Shown here one piece after another: positions 28,392 through 38,912 of a stretch of DNA of 64,000 bases. The translations under genes were made by a program, and so were the position numbers. Where the stretch lies: the NCBI GenBank assembly GCA_963783355.1, contig CAWANF010000007.1:186001-250000 (forward strand). Reading direction: 5' to 3'. A model generated the notes under the pieces. That model searched no databases, had not been told where the DNA came from, and worked only from the letters and a program-made list of their open reading frames with translations. The first letter of the stretch is position 1. Each line of letters begins with the position of its first letter. This DNA is from CAWANF01 sp963783355. Lineage in GTDB: Bacteria > Bacteroidota > Rhodothermia > Balneolales > DATFMH01.

Positions 28392-31300
28392 CTATTCCTT
28401 TTTAAAACCCACGCTTATTACGGTCCCATTATCATTATATATATCAAGTTCAGCATTCAGCTGTTTTGATAAAGTAGCTATAAGGGTCATTCCCAACGAC
28501 TTCGATTTTTTTATCTCAAAATTATCAGGTAGCCCAATTCCGTCGTCTTTTACCGTCAAAAACACCATTTCTTGATTCTCTTTTAATTCAACCAGGATTT
28601 CCCCTTTTTCACGCTCTTTAAAAGCATGTTTGTATGCATTCACCAGGATCTCATTAAGCAAAAGAGCGCAGGGAATAGCTTGGTTAATATTAAAGAGAAC
28701 TTTTTTGGCATTTGTTACAACAATTATTTCTTTATTTACATTTTTATACAAACGATCAATGCTTTTCGCCAAAGAAACAATGTACTCATCGAATTCAATA
28801 TTCGATAATGTTTCAGAGTGATACAGTTTTTCATGTATCATAGCGATCGATTTGATGCGAGTCTGACTTTCCTGAAGAAAATTTTTCGCTTCGGGACTAT
28901 CCATAGTGCTGGCTTGCAACTCTAGCAATCCGGAGACAATGGCGAGATTATTTTTTACCCGGTGATGAATTTCGGCCAAAAGCACTTCTTTCTCCTTTAA
29001 CGATTGCAAGACTTCACTTTCCGCCTTTTTCCTGTCGGAGATATCAACATAAATTCCAAAATCCGCTATCTGCTTATTCTCAAAGTAAACCGGAACTCCA
29101 TAGACTAAAACCGACCGTTCCTGATTCCCTTTTGCCAAACGAACTGTTTCCTTTTTGACATATCGGTCTTCACTGTTCCTAAAAAATTCAACTGCGTCTA
29201 TTTTCAGCTCTTCAGGTACAATTAAATTATCAAGCTCCTTTCCAATAACTTCTTCCGGGGAATATTGAAAAATATCCCGGAATCCTTTATTAACCATGCG
29301 AATTCGGTTATTTTCATCAACCATCGCTATACCGACAGGAGAATCTTCAAATATCCTGCTGAATAATTCTGCTTGTCTTTTTAATTCTTCCGTAACTTTC
29401 ACCCGCTCGGTCACATCGGTAATGAATCCTTCCAAAATGCCATCGTCGACGCCGGGAATCACCTGTAATCCTTTTTCCCAAACCCATCTGATATCCCCGT
29501 TTTTCGTCTTAATACGATAATTAAGCTGGAAAGGCCTGTTTTCCTGAACAGCGAGCTGAACCTCATCATCCACCATTTTACGATCTTCCGGAACAATCAT
29601 CTCGGCATAAGAAACGGTCTTATTGCCAATCAATTCTCCCGGTGAATAACCCGTAAGCTTGCTACAACCGCCGCTCACAAATAACATTGTCCAGTCTTTA
29701 TCATTACTACACCGATAGGCCATACCTGGAAGATTTTCCATTAAAGTGGACAACATTCTCTGGCTTTCTTCGAGCTTCTGACGGGTCATTTCGCGATCGC
29801 TGATATCTGCTATAGACGCCATCATGCAGATCGGGCTGCCCAATTCGTCTGAAACTTTGCTTATCGACAAGCGGGCTGGAAAAACGGCATTTCCATTTCG
29901 TTTCCCCTGAAGTTTGCCGCTCCATTTTTCCTCTGCCCTCAATATTGAAGCAATACTTTTATAATCATCCCTATTTTGCCATAAAGTATTGAAACCAACA
30001 TTGAGTACTTCGTCTGCCGAGCTAAAACCCCACATCTTGATAAATGATGGATTTGCATAGGTTATACTTCCGTCCAGATCGTATAGCACGATGGCATTCA
30101 GGGCGGATTTAATAGCACTGTCTTTAATTCTCAATTCTTTTTCACTGAGTTTTTTTTCAGTGATATCCCGGATGACGGTAACCAAACCATCCTGCCAACT
30201 GCCATTTTCATTCAGTGGCGTAACGGTATGATCCGTATAAATTATCTCGCCATCTTTCCTTTTCAGGCGATAATCGGAACGGAATATTTTACCTTTTTTC
30301 ATCGATTCGAAGATAGCATTGCTAAAATATTCCCGGCTTTCCATATCGACATGCAAAATGTCAGTAGAACGGCCAATTAAGTCGTCCATCGAATAACCAA
30401 ATATTCTTTCGGCAGCGGGATTACATTCAATAATTTTCATTTCATCGGGATCGATAATCAACACTGCCTCGTTCAGGCTTTTAAATGTCTTTTCCAGCAG
30501 ATTCTTGGCATCTTCGAGCTGTTGTATCGTTTCTATATTCCGGGACATGTCCAAACCGGTGCCCAAAAGATATTCCTGTCCATCCTGCCTGAAACAAAAA
30601 GCATTAAACAAATACGGTATTTTCGTTCCGTCCTTAATTTTCAGATTTGCCTGTACCGTCGATTTTCCTTTTTCAAACACTTCCGCGATACGTTCCGCGA
30701 CCCGATCCCGGTCGTCACCCTCAAAATAATCAAGAGCTTTCAGATCGTCTAATTCGTCCGGTGAATACCCGGTAACATCCGCAAAATTCTGGTTCCAGCG
30801 CAGGATATTTCCACTTTTATCAAACAAATAAAACGTACCGGGAAGGCTGTTAATAAGATTATCTACAAAATTTTTTTCATGTTTTAATGCCTCTTCAGCC
30901 TCTTTGCTTTTGGTAATATCCTGAACTTGTGACAATATAGAAATAAGGTTCCCTGATTCATCAAACAAACCGGAATTATACCATTCGCAATACACGACCC
31001 GGCCATCTTTGGCATAATTACGATTCTGAATGCTAAAACTCGGTATCTCTCCTTTGATAAGAGCGTTCATTTTAGGATTAACAATATTGGCGTCCTCTTC
31101 ATAAATAAAATTCAGGGTCATTGGATCTTTACCTAAAACTTCTTCCTGCGACCAGCCAAATAACTCTCTGGTTTTATCCGACCAGCGACGAATTCTGAAG
31201 TTTTCATCCCATTCAATAAATGCCAACGGACTATTATTTGCGTGGAAATCCAGTTGCTGATACGCTTTTTTCAATTCTTTTTCAGTCTTTATCAGCTCGG

Positions 31301-31679
31301 TGATATTATTTGCGGAAACCAGCCTGGCGTGAACGCCTTCATATTCAATAACCTGAGCATTGACATGAACATATAATTCCGACTGGTCTTTTGTCAAATG
31401 CCGCCATACTCCATAATCACGTACTTTTTCATCTTTTTTCGATTCAAGCACATCCAACAAATCTGCAATATCTTCTCTCGGACGCATATCCAGTATAGTC
31501 ATTGAAAGAAATTCATCATATTCATAACCATATGCCTGAATAGCCGCCTTGTTTACATCGAGGATCTTATTTGTTTCACTATCCACGATAAACATCGGAT
31601 TAGGATTATTTTCAAACAGCATACTACTCCTATAGAATCTGGTATTCACCCAAATGCACCTTTCGTCAAACCTAAGCAA
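28392..31679 (-). CDS. Multi-PAS sensor histidine kinase (HisKA_2/HWE-like)
   Basis: A 1,095-residue soluble kinase. Seven PAS/PAC-type domains can be counted, starting near residues 20, 140, 270, 390, 520, 645 and 775; each shows the GYS-P-EL/ELIG style core (for example FGYSMDDLIGRSTDI, TGYSPGELIGNKTV and FQYSPEEVIGKEL). They are followed by a HisKA_2 phospho-acceptor region with EIHHRVKNNLAIVSGLLELQ and a HATPase with LLNEILVNAYKHAF and DDGIGLPDNFE. There is no membrane helix, so it should sense cytoplasmic cues. The extreme N-terminus (MLRFDERCIWVNTRF) is atypical; Met20 is an alternative start. Paired with the downstream receiver. Confidence 0.92.
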   Translation of the reverse strand: MLRFDERCIWVNTRFYRSSMLFENNPNPMFIVDSETNKILDVNKAAIQAYGYEYDEFLSMTILDMRPREDIADLLDVLESKKDEKVRDYGVWRHLTKDQSELYVHVNAQVIEYEGVHARLVSANNITELIKTEKELKKAYQQLDFHANNSPLAFIEWDENFRIRRWSDKTRELFGWSQEEVLGKDPMTLNFIYEEDANIVNPKMNALIKGEIPSFSIQNRNYAKDGRVVYCEWYNSGLFDESGNLISILSQVQDITKSKEAEEALKHEKNFVDNLINSLPGTFYLFDKSGNILRWNQNFADVTGYSPDELDDLKALDYFEGDDRDRVAERIAEVFEKGKSTVQANLKIKDGTKIPYLFNAFCFRQDGQEYLLGTGLDMSRNIETIQQLEDAKNLLEKTFKSLNEAVLIIDPDEMKIIECNPAAERIFGYSMDDLIGRSTDILHVDMESREYFSNAIFESMKKGKIFRSDYRLKRKDGEIIYTDHTVTPLNENGSWQDGLVTVIRDITEKKLSEKELRIKDSAIKSALNAIVLYDLDGSITYANPSFIKMWGFSSADEVLNVGFNTLWQNRDDYKSIASILRAEEKWSGKLQGKRNGNAVFPARLSISKVSDELGSPICMMASIADISDREMTRQKLEESQRMLSTLMENLPGMAYRCSNDKDWTMLFVSGGCSKLTGYSPGELIGNKTVSYAEMIVPEDRKMVDDEVQLAVQENRPFQLNYRIKTKNGDIRWVWEKGLQVIPGVDDGILEGFITDVTERVKVTEELKRQAELFSRIFEDSPVGIAMVDENNRIRMVNKGFRDIFQYSPEEVIGKELDNLIVPEELKIDAVEFFRNSEDRYVKKETVRLAKGNQERSVLVYGVPVYFENKQIADFGIYVDISDRKKAESEVLQSLKEKEVLLAEIHHRVKNNLAIVSGLLELQASTMDSPEAKNFLQESQTRIKSIAMIHEKLYHSETLSNIEFDEYIVSLAKSIDRLYKNVNKEIIVVTNAKKVLFNINQAIPCALLLNEILVNAYKHAFKEREKGEILVELKENQEMVFLTVKDDGIGLPDNFEIKKSKSLGMTLIATLSKQLNAELDIYNDNGTVISVGFKKE

Positions 31680-32052
31680 ACGATAATTAAATTATTTTAA
31701 AAAAGATTTTTCTTTACTTCATCAATGAGACTATCCGGTTCAAAACCTATAAGGCGTAATACTTATTTCCATTCCGCCCGATCCGTTGTAATCTATGAGC
31801 TTCAATATACTTATATAACAAAAAACTCCTTAAAAGTAACTCATATAAACACAAGGCAAAAGCAAATATTTACCCCTCTTATCCCTGATTATTAAAGCAC
31901 TTTAACTACTACTAATATCTGATTTTTTATTAGTTGTTTAAATAGTGTTCATTTCAGTATGTCACTGTTTTTTATACCAGTTTTATCAAAGAATTAAGAA
32001 ACAATCAGGCTAAAACAACAACAACACCTTATTTAATTTTTGAGAGGCAGCT
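31680..32052. other. Gene-free stretch between divergent kinase and secreted-protein genes
   Basis: About 370 bp of AT-rich DNA upstream of both the minus-strand kinase and the plus-strand T9SS protein. It should carry both promoters; no specific motif, RNA gene or repeat was identified. Confidence 0.5.
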
Positions 32053-33498
32053 ATGTTACTTAACTACAAAAGAATAACGCTAATCGGGGTATTATTCTGG
32101 GTTATCGCAATTCCTTTTACCCAGGCACAAAACAAGAAAATTGTTAACCCGGCAGAATCATTCAGAAACTTTTTTACCAATGTTGATCAATCCAATGAAC
32201 AGACAAACCTGATCCAACTATATACGCAACTGAAAAAGAGTAACAGCACGTTACCCACAACAGCAGCACTGGCGTGGTACCTCGAACATCATGAGGCATA
32301 CGGACTTAATTTCACAACGAATTTATTGGAGATTGGGTCCCGCCATTATTACGCCTACGACACAAACGACCACGTTACGCAGCAGCTTACACAAGTGCCG
32401 GATCCGAATAATGCGGGAAGCTGGGTTCATTCACAGTTGCAGACAACAAAGTACGATGCTAACGGCAATATAACCGAAACACTCCACCAAATGTGGAGCA
32501 ATAATGCATGGGTCAATTCCAGCAGGTATCAACATACTTACGTGAACAACCTGGAAACCGTAGAACTCTATCAAACATGGGATACTCAGAACGGATGGCA
32601 GGATATGAATCAATATTTATATACCTATGACGCCCAGAATAACCTGACGGAAGAATTGGATCAAGACCGTGATACCGTTAATAACGTCTGGGTCAATGCC
32701 TATCGCTATACCTATACCTACGCCAATGGTAATATTGCCACCGAAGAAGACGAGGAATGGGTAAACGGTCAATGGCGAAAGATGACATTCTATACCGCCA
32801 ATTATAATATGCAAAATCATTTGGCTGAGGTGATCGAGCAGGATTATGACACACTTAAATCGATGTATATCAATGCTTATCGTGATCAATACATGTATTA
32901 CCAGGTCAGCATGAAAGATTCCGCTTATGTAACGTCTAAATGGGATACAACCAGCAAAGGATGGACGGAGGATAGCCAGGTTCTGCGATTTTATGATTCC
33001 AACGGTAAAGATACAAAATGGCTATACCAGGATTGGGATACCACCAGCAAGGCCTATGTAGACAGCGGACAACAGCTGTACACTTACGACAGTAATATGA
33101 ATTTATCGCAGTCTGATTTTCAAATCTGGAGCAACAGTACCTGGGTCACATTTTCACAGTTAAAATATTATTACACTAATACGCGTCCCGATAAGGTTCC
33201 ATTACCTATCGATGAAGAAATCTCAAAAATTCCAAGACAGATTAAGCTAAGTCAGAATTATCCGAATCCATTCAACCCCTCTACACAAATCAATTACGAG
33301 GTGAATGCCGCTGTGAATGTGAAACTCACCGTCTACGACATCATCGGAAGGGAAGTCGCCACATTAGTCAACCAAAAACAATCGTCCGGTTCCTATACCG
33401 TGACCTTCAATGCCTCAAGGCTTTCCAGCGGAATCTATTTCTATCGTCTGGTGACTGATAAGGCAACTATTACAAAAAAAATGATCCTGATTAAATAA
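32053..33498 (+). CDS. Secreted repeat protein with T9SS type A sorting domain
   Basis: A 481-residue exported protein. It has a signal peptide (about 1-26, ending FTQAQ). The middle (about 90-385) is built from degenerate YD/RHS-like repeats of about 40 residues, for example YDANGNITETLHQMWSNNAW, LYTYDAQNNLTEELDQDRDT and LYTYDSNMNLSQSDFQIWSN. The C-terminal T9SS sorting tail (about 400-481) contains NYPNPFNPSTQINYEV and VYDIIGREVATLV and ends in KKMILIK. The repeats suggest a carbohydrate- or surface-binding beta structure. No catalytic motif was seen. It has its own terminator. Confidence 0.82.
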   Translation: MLLNYKRITLIGVLFWVIAIPFTQAQNKKIVNPAESFRNFFTNVDQSNEQTNLIQLYTQLKKSNSTLPTTAALAWYLEHHEAYGLNFTTNLLEIGSRHYYAYDTNDHVTQQLTQVPDPNNAGSWVHSQLQTTKYDANGNITETLHQMWSNNAWVNSSRYQHTYVNNLETVELYQTWDTQNGWQDMNQYLYTYDAQNNLTEELDQDRDTVNNVWVNAYRYTYTYANGNIATEEDEEWVNGQWRKMTFYTANYNMQNHLAEVIEQDYDTLKSMYINAYRDQYMYYQVSMKDSAYVTSKWDTTSKGWTEDSQVLRFYDSNGKDTKWLYQDWDTTSKAYVDSGQQLYTYDSNMNLSQSDFQIWSNSTWVTFSQLKYYYTNTRPDKVPLPIDEEISKIPRQIKLSQNYPNPFNPSTQINYEVNAAVNVKLTVYDIIGREVATLVNQKQSSGSYTVTFNASRLSSGIYFYRLVTDKATITKKMILIK

Positions 33499-33539
33499 GT
33501 ATAGTGCATCAAGCGGTGCCCGGTAATCACTTTGAAATC

Positions 33540-33575
33540 AAAATCCCCTGATAATTTTATTGGGGGATTTTTTTT
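33540..33575 (+). terminator. Rho-independent terminator
   Basis: AAATCCCC and GGGGATTT form an 8-bp stem with a 14-nt loop followed by a T-run (33568-33575), about 40 bp beyond the plus-strand secreted-protein gene. It also reaches the 3' end of the convergent adaptor gene. Confidence 0.85.
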
Positions 33576-34767
33576 ACCTGACAGAAACCCGTGCCCCGTC
33601 TTCGATTTGTTCATCCGGGTGTATAATCACACGATCATCTTTCATTATTCCGGACTGAATCTCAGCCGTTAGTCCGCTCCGGTGGCCAATCTCTACTCCA
33701 CGTATTGTTGCCCGGTTATTTCGAATGACAAAAACAGCCCATTTCCCGTCTTTTCGAAACAAAGCACTTGTCGGAACCTGCAAAACACTATCTTTTTCCC
33801 AAATCACAAACCGGGTCACTACCCGGTATCCGTCACCCAGTCGATTCCATTCTTTCTTCGGAGAAATGATATCTGTTATCACTAAAACACGCTGCTCTTC
33901 CACCCCTAAAGCCGAGTATTTAGTAAAACCAACCGGCTCAATCGTGCGAACGCGGCCCTGTAGCAACTCATTACCACCCCAGCGATCCAATTCAACCCGG
34001 GTACCCGGTAATATTTTAACAGCATCCGATGATAATACATCGGTTTCAATTTCCAGGGTCCGGGGATTGCCAACCTCAATCAACGGCTGGCCGACCTGTA
34101 CAATACCCTCACTTTCATGATTAATTTTGAGCACGCAGCCGTCTACCGGCGAAGTAATGGGTATCTGTATGGATTTCGAATTCTTTCTGTCGATTCCGTA
34201 ATATTCCAGTGCTGTTTTTGCCGCTTCGTAATCATACCGGGCCACTTCCACCGCAAAATTTGAAGATGAAAGATTGGATGACGCTCTCAGGTTATCAGCT
34301 TGTGCATGATCCAGCATCTGGCGCGTTGCTGAACCGGCATCAAAAAGCCCTTTAATCCGTTCCCATTCCGACTCCGCCAAATCGGCATCTGATTTTGCTG
34401 CTTTTACTGTTTCTTTAGCCGCCTTCAATGCTGCTTCCGTTGCCCTGACACGGGCCTGTGCCTCGGCTTGTCTTCGGGGACCGAGAACCTCGGAATAGAC
34501 GGGCTCCATATACAGAATAGGCCGATCTTTATAAACGGAATCACCGACATTCAAATCAATTCGCAGGGCAAGTCCCGACACCGGAGCCGTAACTACAAAA
34601 CGGTCCATGACCCTTGTCCGGCCTTCTTCTTCCACTGTGACTTTAAGTGGGCCATCTCTCACTTCAGACGTTTCCACCACAAACGGCTTGGGCCAAAATC
34701 CATACCCAATTAACAGGATAACGACGGCTGCGATAACGCCGATAATCATTCTTTTTCTGATTTCCAT
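33574..34767 (-). CDS. HlyD/MacA-type periplasmic adaptor protein
   Basis: A 397-residue membrane-fusion protein with an N-terminal membrane anchor (about 6-24). A lipoyl/barrel-sandwich half motif (RFVVTAPVSGLALRIDLNVG) precedes a helical coiled coil (about 95-185), and the second half contains ITSPVDGCVLKINHESEGIV. The beta-barrel and membrane-proximal domains follow. It is the last gene of an operon with an FtsX-type ABC permease and ATPase, each separated by only 4 bp, so it is the adaptor of that exporter. Confidence 0.9.
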   Translation of the reverse strand: MEIRKRMIIGVIAAVVILLIGYGFWPKPFVVETSEVRDGPLKVTVEEEGRTRVMDRFVVTAPVSGLALRIDLNVGDSVYKDRPILYMEPVYSEVLGPRRQAEAQARVRATEAALKAAKETVKAAKSDADLAESEWERIKGLFDAGSATRQMLDHAQADNLRASSNLSSSNFAVEVARYDYEAAKTALEYYGIDRKNSKSIQIPITSPVDGCVLKINHESEGIVQVGQPLIEVGNPRTLEIETDVLSSDAVKILPGTRVELDRWGGNELLQGRVRTIEPVGFTKYSALGVEEQRVLVITDIISPKKEWNRLGDGYRVVTRFVIWEKDSVLQVPTSALFRKDGKWAVFVIRNNRATIRGVEIGHRSGLTAEIQSGIMKDDRVIIHPDEQIEDGARVSVR

Positions 34768-34771
34768 AATG

Positions 34772-37135
34772 TCACTCTCTTGTTTTTAAAACTCCAATCA
34801 AATCCAGATGGTTAATGCGGTGGCGAACAATCATTCCCGATATGGTAGCCGAGACAATCACAACCAGGGCCGCAAAAGCATACGTATCCCGGTTTATAAT
34901 AAGGGGCACACGATAAAGATCAGTACTCAAAGCCACCACCATATAGGCCGCCAGGCTATATCCCATCAAGAATCCCAATGGAATGGCAACCAGTGTGATG
35001 ATAGCCAGCTCTCCCAGCAGCAAGTAAGAAATCTCCACTTTTGTGAATCCGAGCACACGAAGGCTGGCCATTTCCCGTCCCCGCTCCGACAACGATATCC
35101 TTGCACTGTTATATACTACACCGAAAACGAGCACCCCGGCAAACATTGTCAGGATGAACGTATAGATCAACAGGTTCTGGCCAAAAGTCTCATATAGATT
35201 TTGTCGTACCTGGTTCGAAATCGAAACACCGGCAATACGTGGACGTCTTTTTAAATCGGCGAAAATATTCTGCTGCTGTTGCGAATCAATCTTCAGATAG
35301 GCGCCCGAAACCGATCTTCCCTCTTTCATCAACCGATTTAACGATGAAAGCTCCATATAACTCCCAATTCCTAAAAACTGACTTATTAGAGCTACGACCG
35401 GCACTTCCAATGTTGGACGAGCACCTTCCAAAACTTCAGCAACTACCGTATCACCAACCTGGATATGCAGCAATTTTCCTAAATAATCGGTGATAACCAG
35501 TCCCTGTTGAGGAATAGTAATTTTATTGAGATGAATATCGATCAGGCGCCCGAGATCTCCACCTGATTGCACGCCCTGGATGGTTGTAAGATACGTTCGG
35601 TATTCGTGCCGAAGTCGCACCGGCACCGTTCGAAATGTTTCCACATAAAATACTCCGGGAAGATGGCCAAGTTCATAAATTGCCTTGTAAGAAGTCGGCT
35701 CAACAAAAGAAACCGCCAAATCCTCCCGCTGAATCAGGTTAAACTGCAAATCCATCTCGTAGTCGATGGCATCATCCGAAAAACTCCCCACAAGCATGAT
35801 AGAAGTGGCAAAAGCCACTCCCAAAATAGCAAAAATAGTTTTAAGCGGCGTTCTCTCCAGATGCCGGATAATCATGCGTGTGGGCTGACCTAGATATTTT
35901 TTCAAGCCCATTCGTTCCACATAAGATTCGCGATATTTCGTCGGTTGTTCGGGCCGCATCGCAATAGCCGGGGGAAGAATCGTCGCTTCACGAACAGCCC
36001 GGAGGGTTCCGGTTACCGCTGCCGTCGTTGTCACAAGAAATGCCGTTATCGTAACATAAGCAGGAATATGATAGAGCAAGTATGGAAACCGGAAAAATTT
36101 CATATATAGATTTCCCATTCCTACACCTGTCCAGACTCCCAGGGCCATGCCCAGGATAAATCCAATAATGACAATAACCATAACCTGCTTCAGGTAATGA
36201 AAACCCACATCAAAATTGCTGTATCCAAAGGCTTTTAAAACCGCTATCTCCTGCCGCTGCGTACGAATCAATCGGCTGAGAACGACATTGAGCAGGAAAG
36301 CTGCCACTGCCAGGAAAATGACGGGCAGGATGGTTGCTATGGTACGTTGTTGTTTGAATTCCTCCGACAAATAGCGATGTGAAAGCTGGTCTTCCCGGCT
36401 GTAAGCACCAAGGCCGCCATACGGTTCCAGAATGATATCCAGCTTATCGATAACTGTTTTAACGTTTGTTCCGGAAGTTAGGGTCAGTGAAACATCATTA
36501 AACGCCCCTTCCATATCAAAAGCGCTGGCCAGTGGAGAACGACCCATCCAGAAGACACCATACCGTTTGTAATCGGGAATCCACGCGCCCGGTGCTATCT
36601 GGTAAATATATTCGGGCGAAGAAGCCAGCCCAACGATAGTCAGGGTCTTGCGCTTGCCATTGATTATGACTGTCAGCTTATCACCCGGTTTAAACTGATG
36701 AGCCTCGGCGAATCCTTCGGATATAATGATTTCGTCTTCCCGATATGGATCGATAAAACGTCCTTCTTTCAGCAGGAGTTGATTTAACAGAGAACTACCA
36801 TTATCTGGAATGGAAACCAGGATTCCGGTAATGGGTTCCGGAAAGTTGGCAATTTCGATGTTTACCCCGGCAATGACACGTGTTTCAACGATTTCCACAC
36901 CTGGAATATCCTGTATTCGTTCTATCACATTCTCAGGTGCTCGTTTAAGATTGGCAAATACCTCTGCAAAATGTTGGTTTGAATAATAAGTCTGCTGTGT
37001 TCTCTGTAATGAATCCACTGTACTGAGCGACATCACAAAAATAGACACACCACATGCCAGAATTAATGATATAGCCATCACCTGTCCGCGCATGTGCCAT
37101 GTTTCCCGCCATAATTTGCGATTGATTGCTTTCAT
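34772..37135 (-). CDS. FtsX-family ABC transporter permease
   Basis: A 787-residue permease with two FtsX-like modules. One helix near residue 20 is followed by a large periplasmic domain (about 45-270) and three helices (about 275-390). A second helix (about 435) is followed by another periplasmic domain and three more helices near the C-terminus (about 670-780). Signature segments are AVLKAFGYSNFDVGFHYLKQ and MASLRVLGFTKVEISYLLLG. With the ATPase and adaptor genes it forms a MacB- or LolCDE-like mechanotransmission exporter. Its substrate (lipid, peptide or lipoprotein) is not evident. Confidence 0.9.
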   Translation of the reverse strand: MKAINRKLWRETWHMRGQVMAISLILACGVSIFVMSLSTVDSLQRTQQTYYSNQHFAEVFANLKRAPENVIERIQDIPGVEIVETRVIAGVNIEIANFPEPITGILVSIPDNGSSLLNQLLLKEGRFIDPYREDEIIISEGFAEAHQFKPGDKLTVIINGKRKTLTIVGLASSPEYIYQIAPGAWIPDYKRYGVFWMGRSPLASAFDMEGAFNDVSLTLTSGTNVKTVIDKLDIILEPYGGLGAYSREDQLSHRYLSEEFKQQRTIATILPVIFLAVAAFLLNVVLSRLIRTQRQEIAVLKAFGYSNFDVGFHYLKQVMVIVIIGFILGMALGVWTGVGMGNLYMKFFRFPYLLYHIPAYVTITAFLVTTTAAVTGTLRAVREATILPPAIAMRPEQPTKYRESYVERMGLKKYLGQPTRMIIRHLERTPLKTIFAILGVAFATSIMLVGSFSDDAIDYEMDLQFNLIQREDLAVSFVEPTSYKAIYELGHLPGVFYVETFRTVPVRLRHEYRTYLTTIQGVQSGGDLGRLIDIHLNKITIPQQGLVITDYLGKLLHIQVGDTVVAEVLEGARPTLEVPVVALISQFLGIGSYMELSSLNRLMKEGRSVSGAYLKIDSQQQQNIFADLKRRPRIAGVSISNQVRQNLYETFGQNLLIYTFILTMFAGVLVFGVVYNSARISLSERGREMASLRVLGFTKVEISYLLLGELAIITLVAIPLGFLMGYSLAAYMVVALSTDLYRVPLIINRDTYAFAALVVIVSATISGMIVRHRINHLDLIGVLKTRE

Positions 37136-37139
37136 AATC

Positions 37140-37892
37140 TTACCAGTGCAGATCTTTAGGTGATTTTTTTACCTCATTCCCATACACTTCTGAAATCCTG
37201 CCATCACTCAGATGAATGACCCTGTCCGCCATATCTGCAATGACCACATTATGGGTGATCACGACAGTGGTCGTTCCCAGCTCTTTATTCACACGATCCA
37301 GGGCTTCCAGTACAACAATTCCCGTTTGCGAATCAAGGGCTCCTGTTGGTTCATCACAAAGAAGTACATCCGGATTTTTAGCGATGGCCCGTGCAATCGC
37401 CACCCGCTGCTGTTCCCCGCCGGAAAGCTGTGCCGGAAAATGATCGATCCGTTCCGACAGTCCCACTATTGACAACGCATCTTCCGGTGTTATGGGATTT
37501 TTTGCAATTTCTGTGACAATAGCCACATTTTCGCGAGCAGTCAGGCTTGGAATCAGGTTATAGAACTGAAATACAAACCCGACAAAATAACGCCGGTATT
37601 CGGTCAATTCCTGTTCCGTCGCTTCTGTTAACACCTTGTCATGATAAGAGACAAAACCTTCGGTTGCCGTATCGAGTCCGCCCAGAATATTCAATAAGGT
37701 TGATTTTCCGCTTCCCGATGGTCCGAGCAACACAGCCAGTTCCCCCGAATAGAATTCAAGGTCCACCCCCCGCAGCGCCTGCACCTGTATCTCGCCCATG
37801 TCATAAATTTTGGTTAATCCCCGGGCCCGAAAGACAACGCCGTTTGTGGACATCTCCGATGATTCCCTCGATATCGATGGCTGTTTCCCCAT
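37140..37892 (-). CDS. ABC transporter ATP-binding protein (LolD/MacB class)
   Basis: A 250-residue ATPase. Walker A is LLGPSGSGKSTLLNILGG, the ABC signature is AQLSGGEQQRVAIARAIA, Walker B is PDVLLCDEPTGALDSQTG, the Q-loop is VGFVFQFYNLIPSLTA, and the H-loop is TTVVITHN. This sequence style (PTGALDS, FQFYNL) is typical of the ATPases that drive FtsX-type permeases. It leads a three-gene operon. The true start may be Met14 (37853) rather than the listed one. Confidence 0.94.
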   Translation of the reverse strand: MGKQPSISRESSEMSTNGVVFRARGLTKIYDMGEIQVQALRGVDLEFYSGELAVLLGPSGSGKSTLLNILGGLDTATEGFVSYHDKVLTEATEQELTEYRRYFVGFVFQFYNLIPSLTARENVAIVTEIAKNPITPEDALSIVGLSERIDHFPAQLSGGEQQRVAIARAIAKNPDVLLCDEPTGALDSQTGIVVLEALDRVNKELGTTTVVITHNVVIADMADRVIHLSDGRISEVYGNEVKKSPKDLHW

Positions 37893-38111
37893 TCTTTATT
37901 GCTCTCCTGAATGAATTATTTCGGGGAAAATAATGACATTCTTATCTTATTAATGTCATTCTAACTCTAATGCTCTCAAGATATAAGATAGAATGAAGTA
38001 TCCGGCATATATGTAAGTTAAACGGAGATTCGCGTGTACGATTGATCCTTACACCGGACAGTCTGATTTGACGTGACGGTTGTATTCAGAAACTACATAA
38101 TGACCTGTTTA

Positions 38112-38522
38112 TCACATAATCAATTCTTCCCCGAAACACAAAATATACCCATCGCAGTCTTCCACATTTAACTCACGAACCCCGTATATCTGGTTTGTAG
38201 GTTCCATCACAATATGAGCATTTTTCGCACGCAATTCCTCCAAAAGCTGATCCAGATCATTCACACAAAAATAGATATCCACCCCATTGCCACGTTTGTT
38301 GGAACGGCCCTTTCCGGTTGGATTAGATTGCTTCAGGTTGATGGAGATATCGTCACGGCTCAGGCTGGCGAAACCCGACGGGCTTTCCCAGATAAAATCG
38401 ATATGAAAACCCAGGGTTTCTCGATAATAATGAGCCGTTTTCACCAGGTCATCGACGATCAGGACCGGCATGACGGTTCGAAATAAGGTCTTCGTTTTGG
38501 TATCAACAGAAGTGGTTAACAT
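38112..38522 (-). CDS. VOC (glyoxalase/bleomycin-resistance) family protein
   Basis: A 136-residue vicinal-oxygen-chelate protein. The fold pattern is visible as TVMPVLIVDDLVKTAHYYRE followed by LGFHID, and the later YFCVNDLDQLLEELRAKNAH and GVRELNVEDCDGYILCFGE, giving the usual two beta-alpha-beta-beta-beta halves. Several metal ligands of true glyoxalases are missing or shifted, so it could be a dioxygenase-, resistance- or binding-type member. Isolated gene. Confidence 0.85.
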   Translation of the reverse strand: MLTTSVDTKTKTLFRTVMPVLIVDDLVKTAHYYRETLGFHIDFIWESPSGFASLSRDDISINLKQSNPTGKGRSNKRGNGVDIYFCVNDLDQLLEELRAKNAHIVMEPTNQIYGVRELNVEDCDGYILCFGEELIM

Positions 38523-38912
38523 GGGCTCGTCCTCTCTTAATGCTTAATGGATTACACACTATTGAATAATTCTGAATTTTTATTCTGGCTTATGCCTACA
38601 TCATAAATACTTATAGCACACCTTCATTCCCCTGCAATTAAAAAAACAAACAGAAATACTTGCTGGTTCTAATATTCAATATGCTCATTTTGGGATTTAA
38701 TAAAATTATATTTCTGTAAGAAATGATGTCTATGGGGTGACTATGCAACCATAAGAAATCGTACAGATTAAATAGCTGGCAGCCACGGAAAATTTTGAAG
38801 TACAACTCTGAATCTCTATGATAATGACACTGATTTGTTTTAAAAATTCTGCTCCCCATTTTTCACAACAACGAAATAACTCAAACACTTTACCACACTA
38901 AAACGATAACAC
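38523..38912. other. Gene-free stretch
   Basis: About 390 bp between the VOC gene and coaX. A 73-codon minus-strand frame (38638-38859) has no family features and unusual composition and is not called. No RNA, repeat or operator was recognised. Confidence 0.45.

Noticed and set aside
38638..38859. 73-codon minus-strand frame
   Set aside because: No family features, no ribosome site, biased composition; lies in a noncoding gap.
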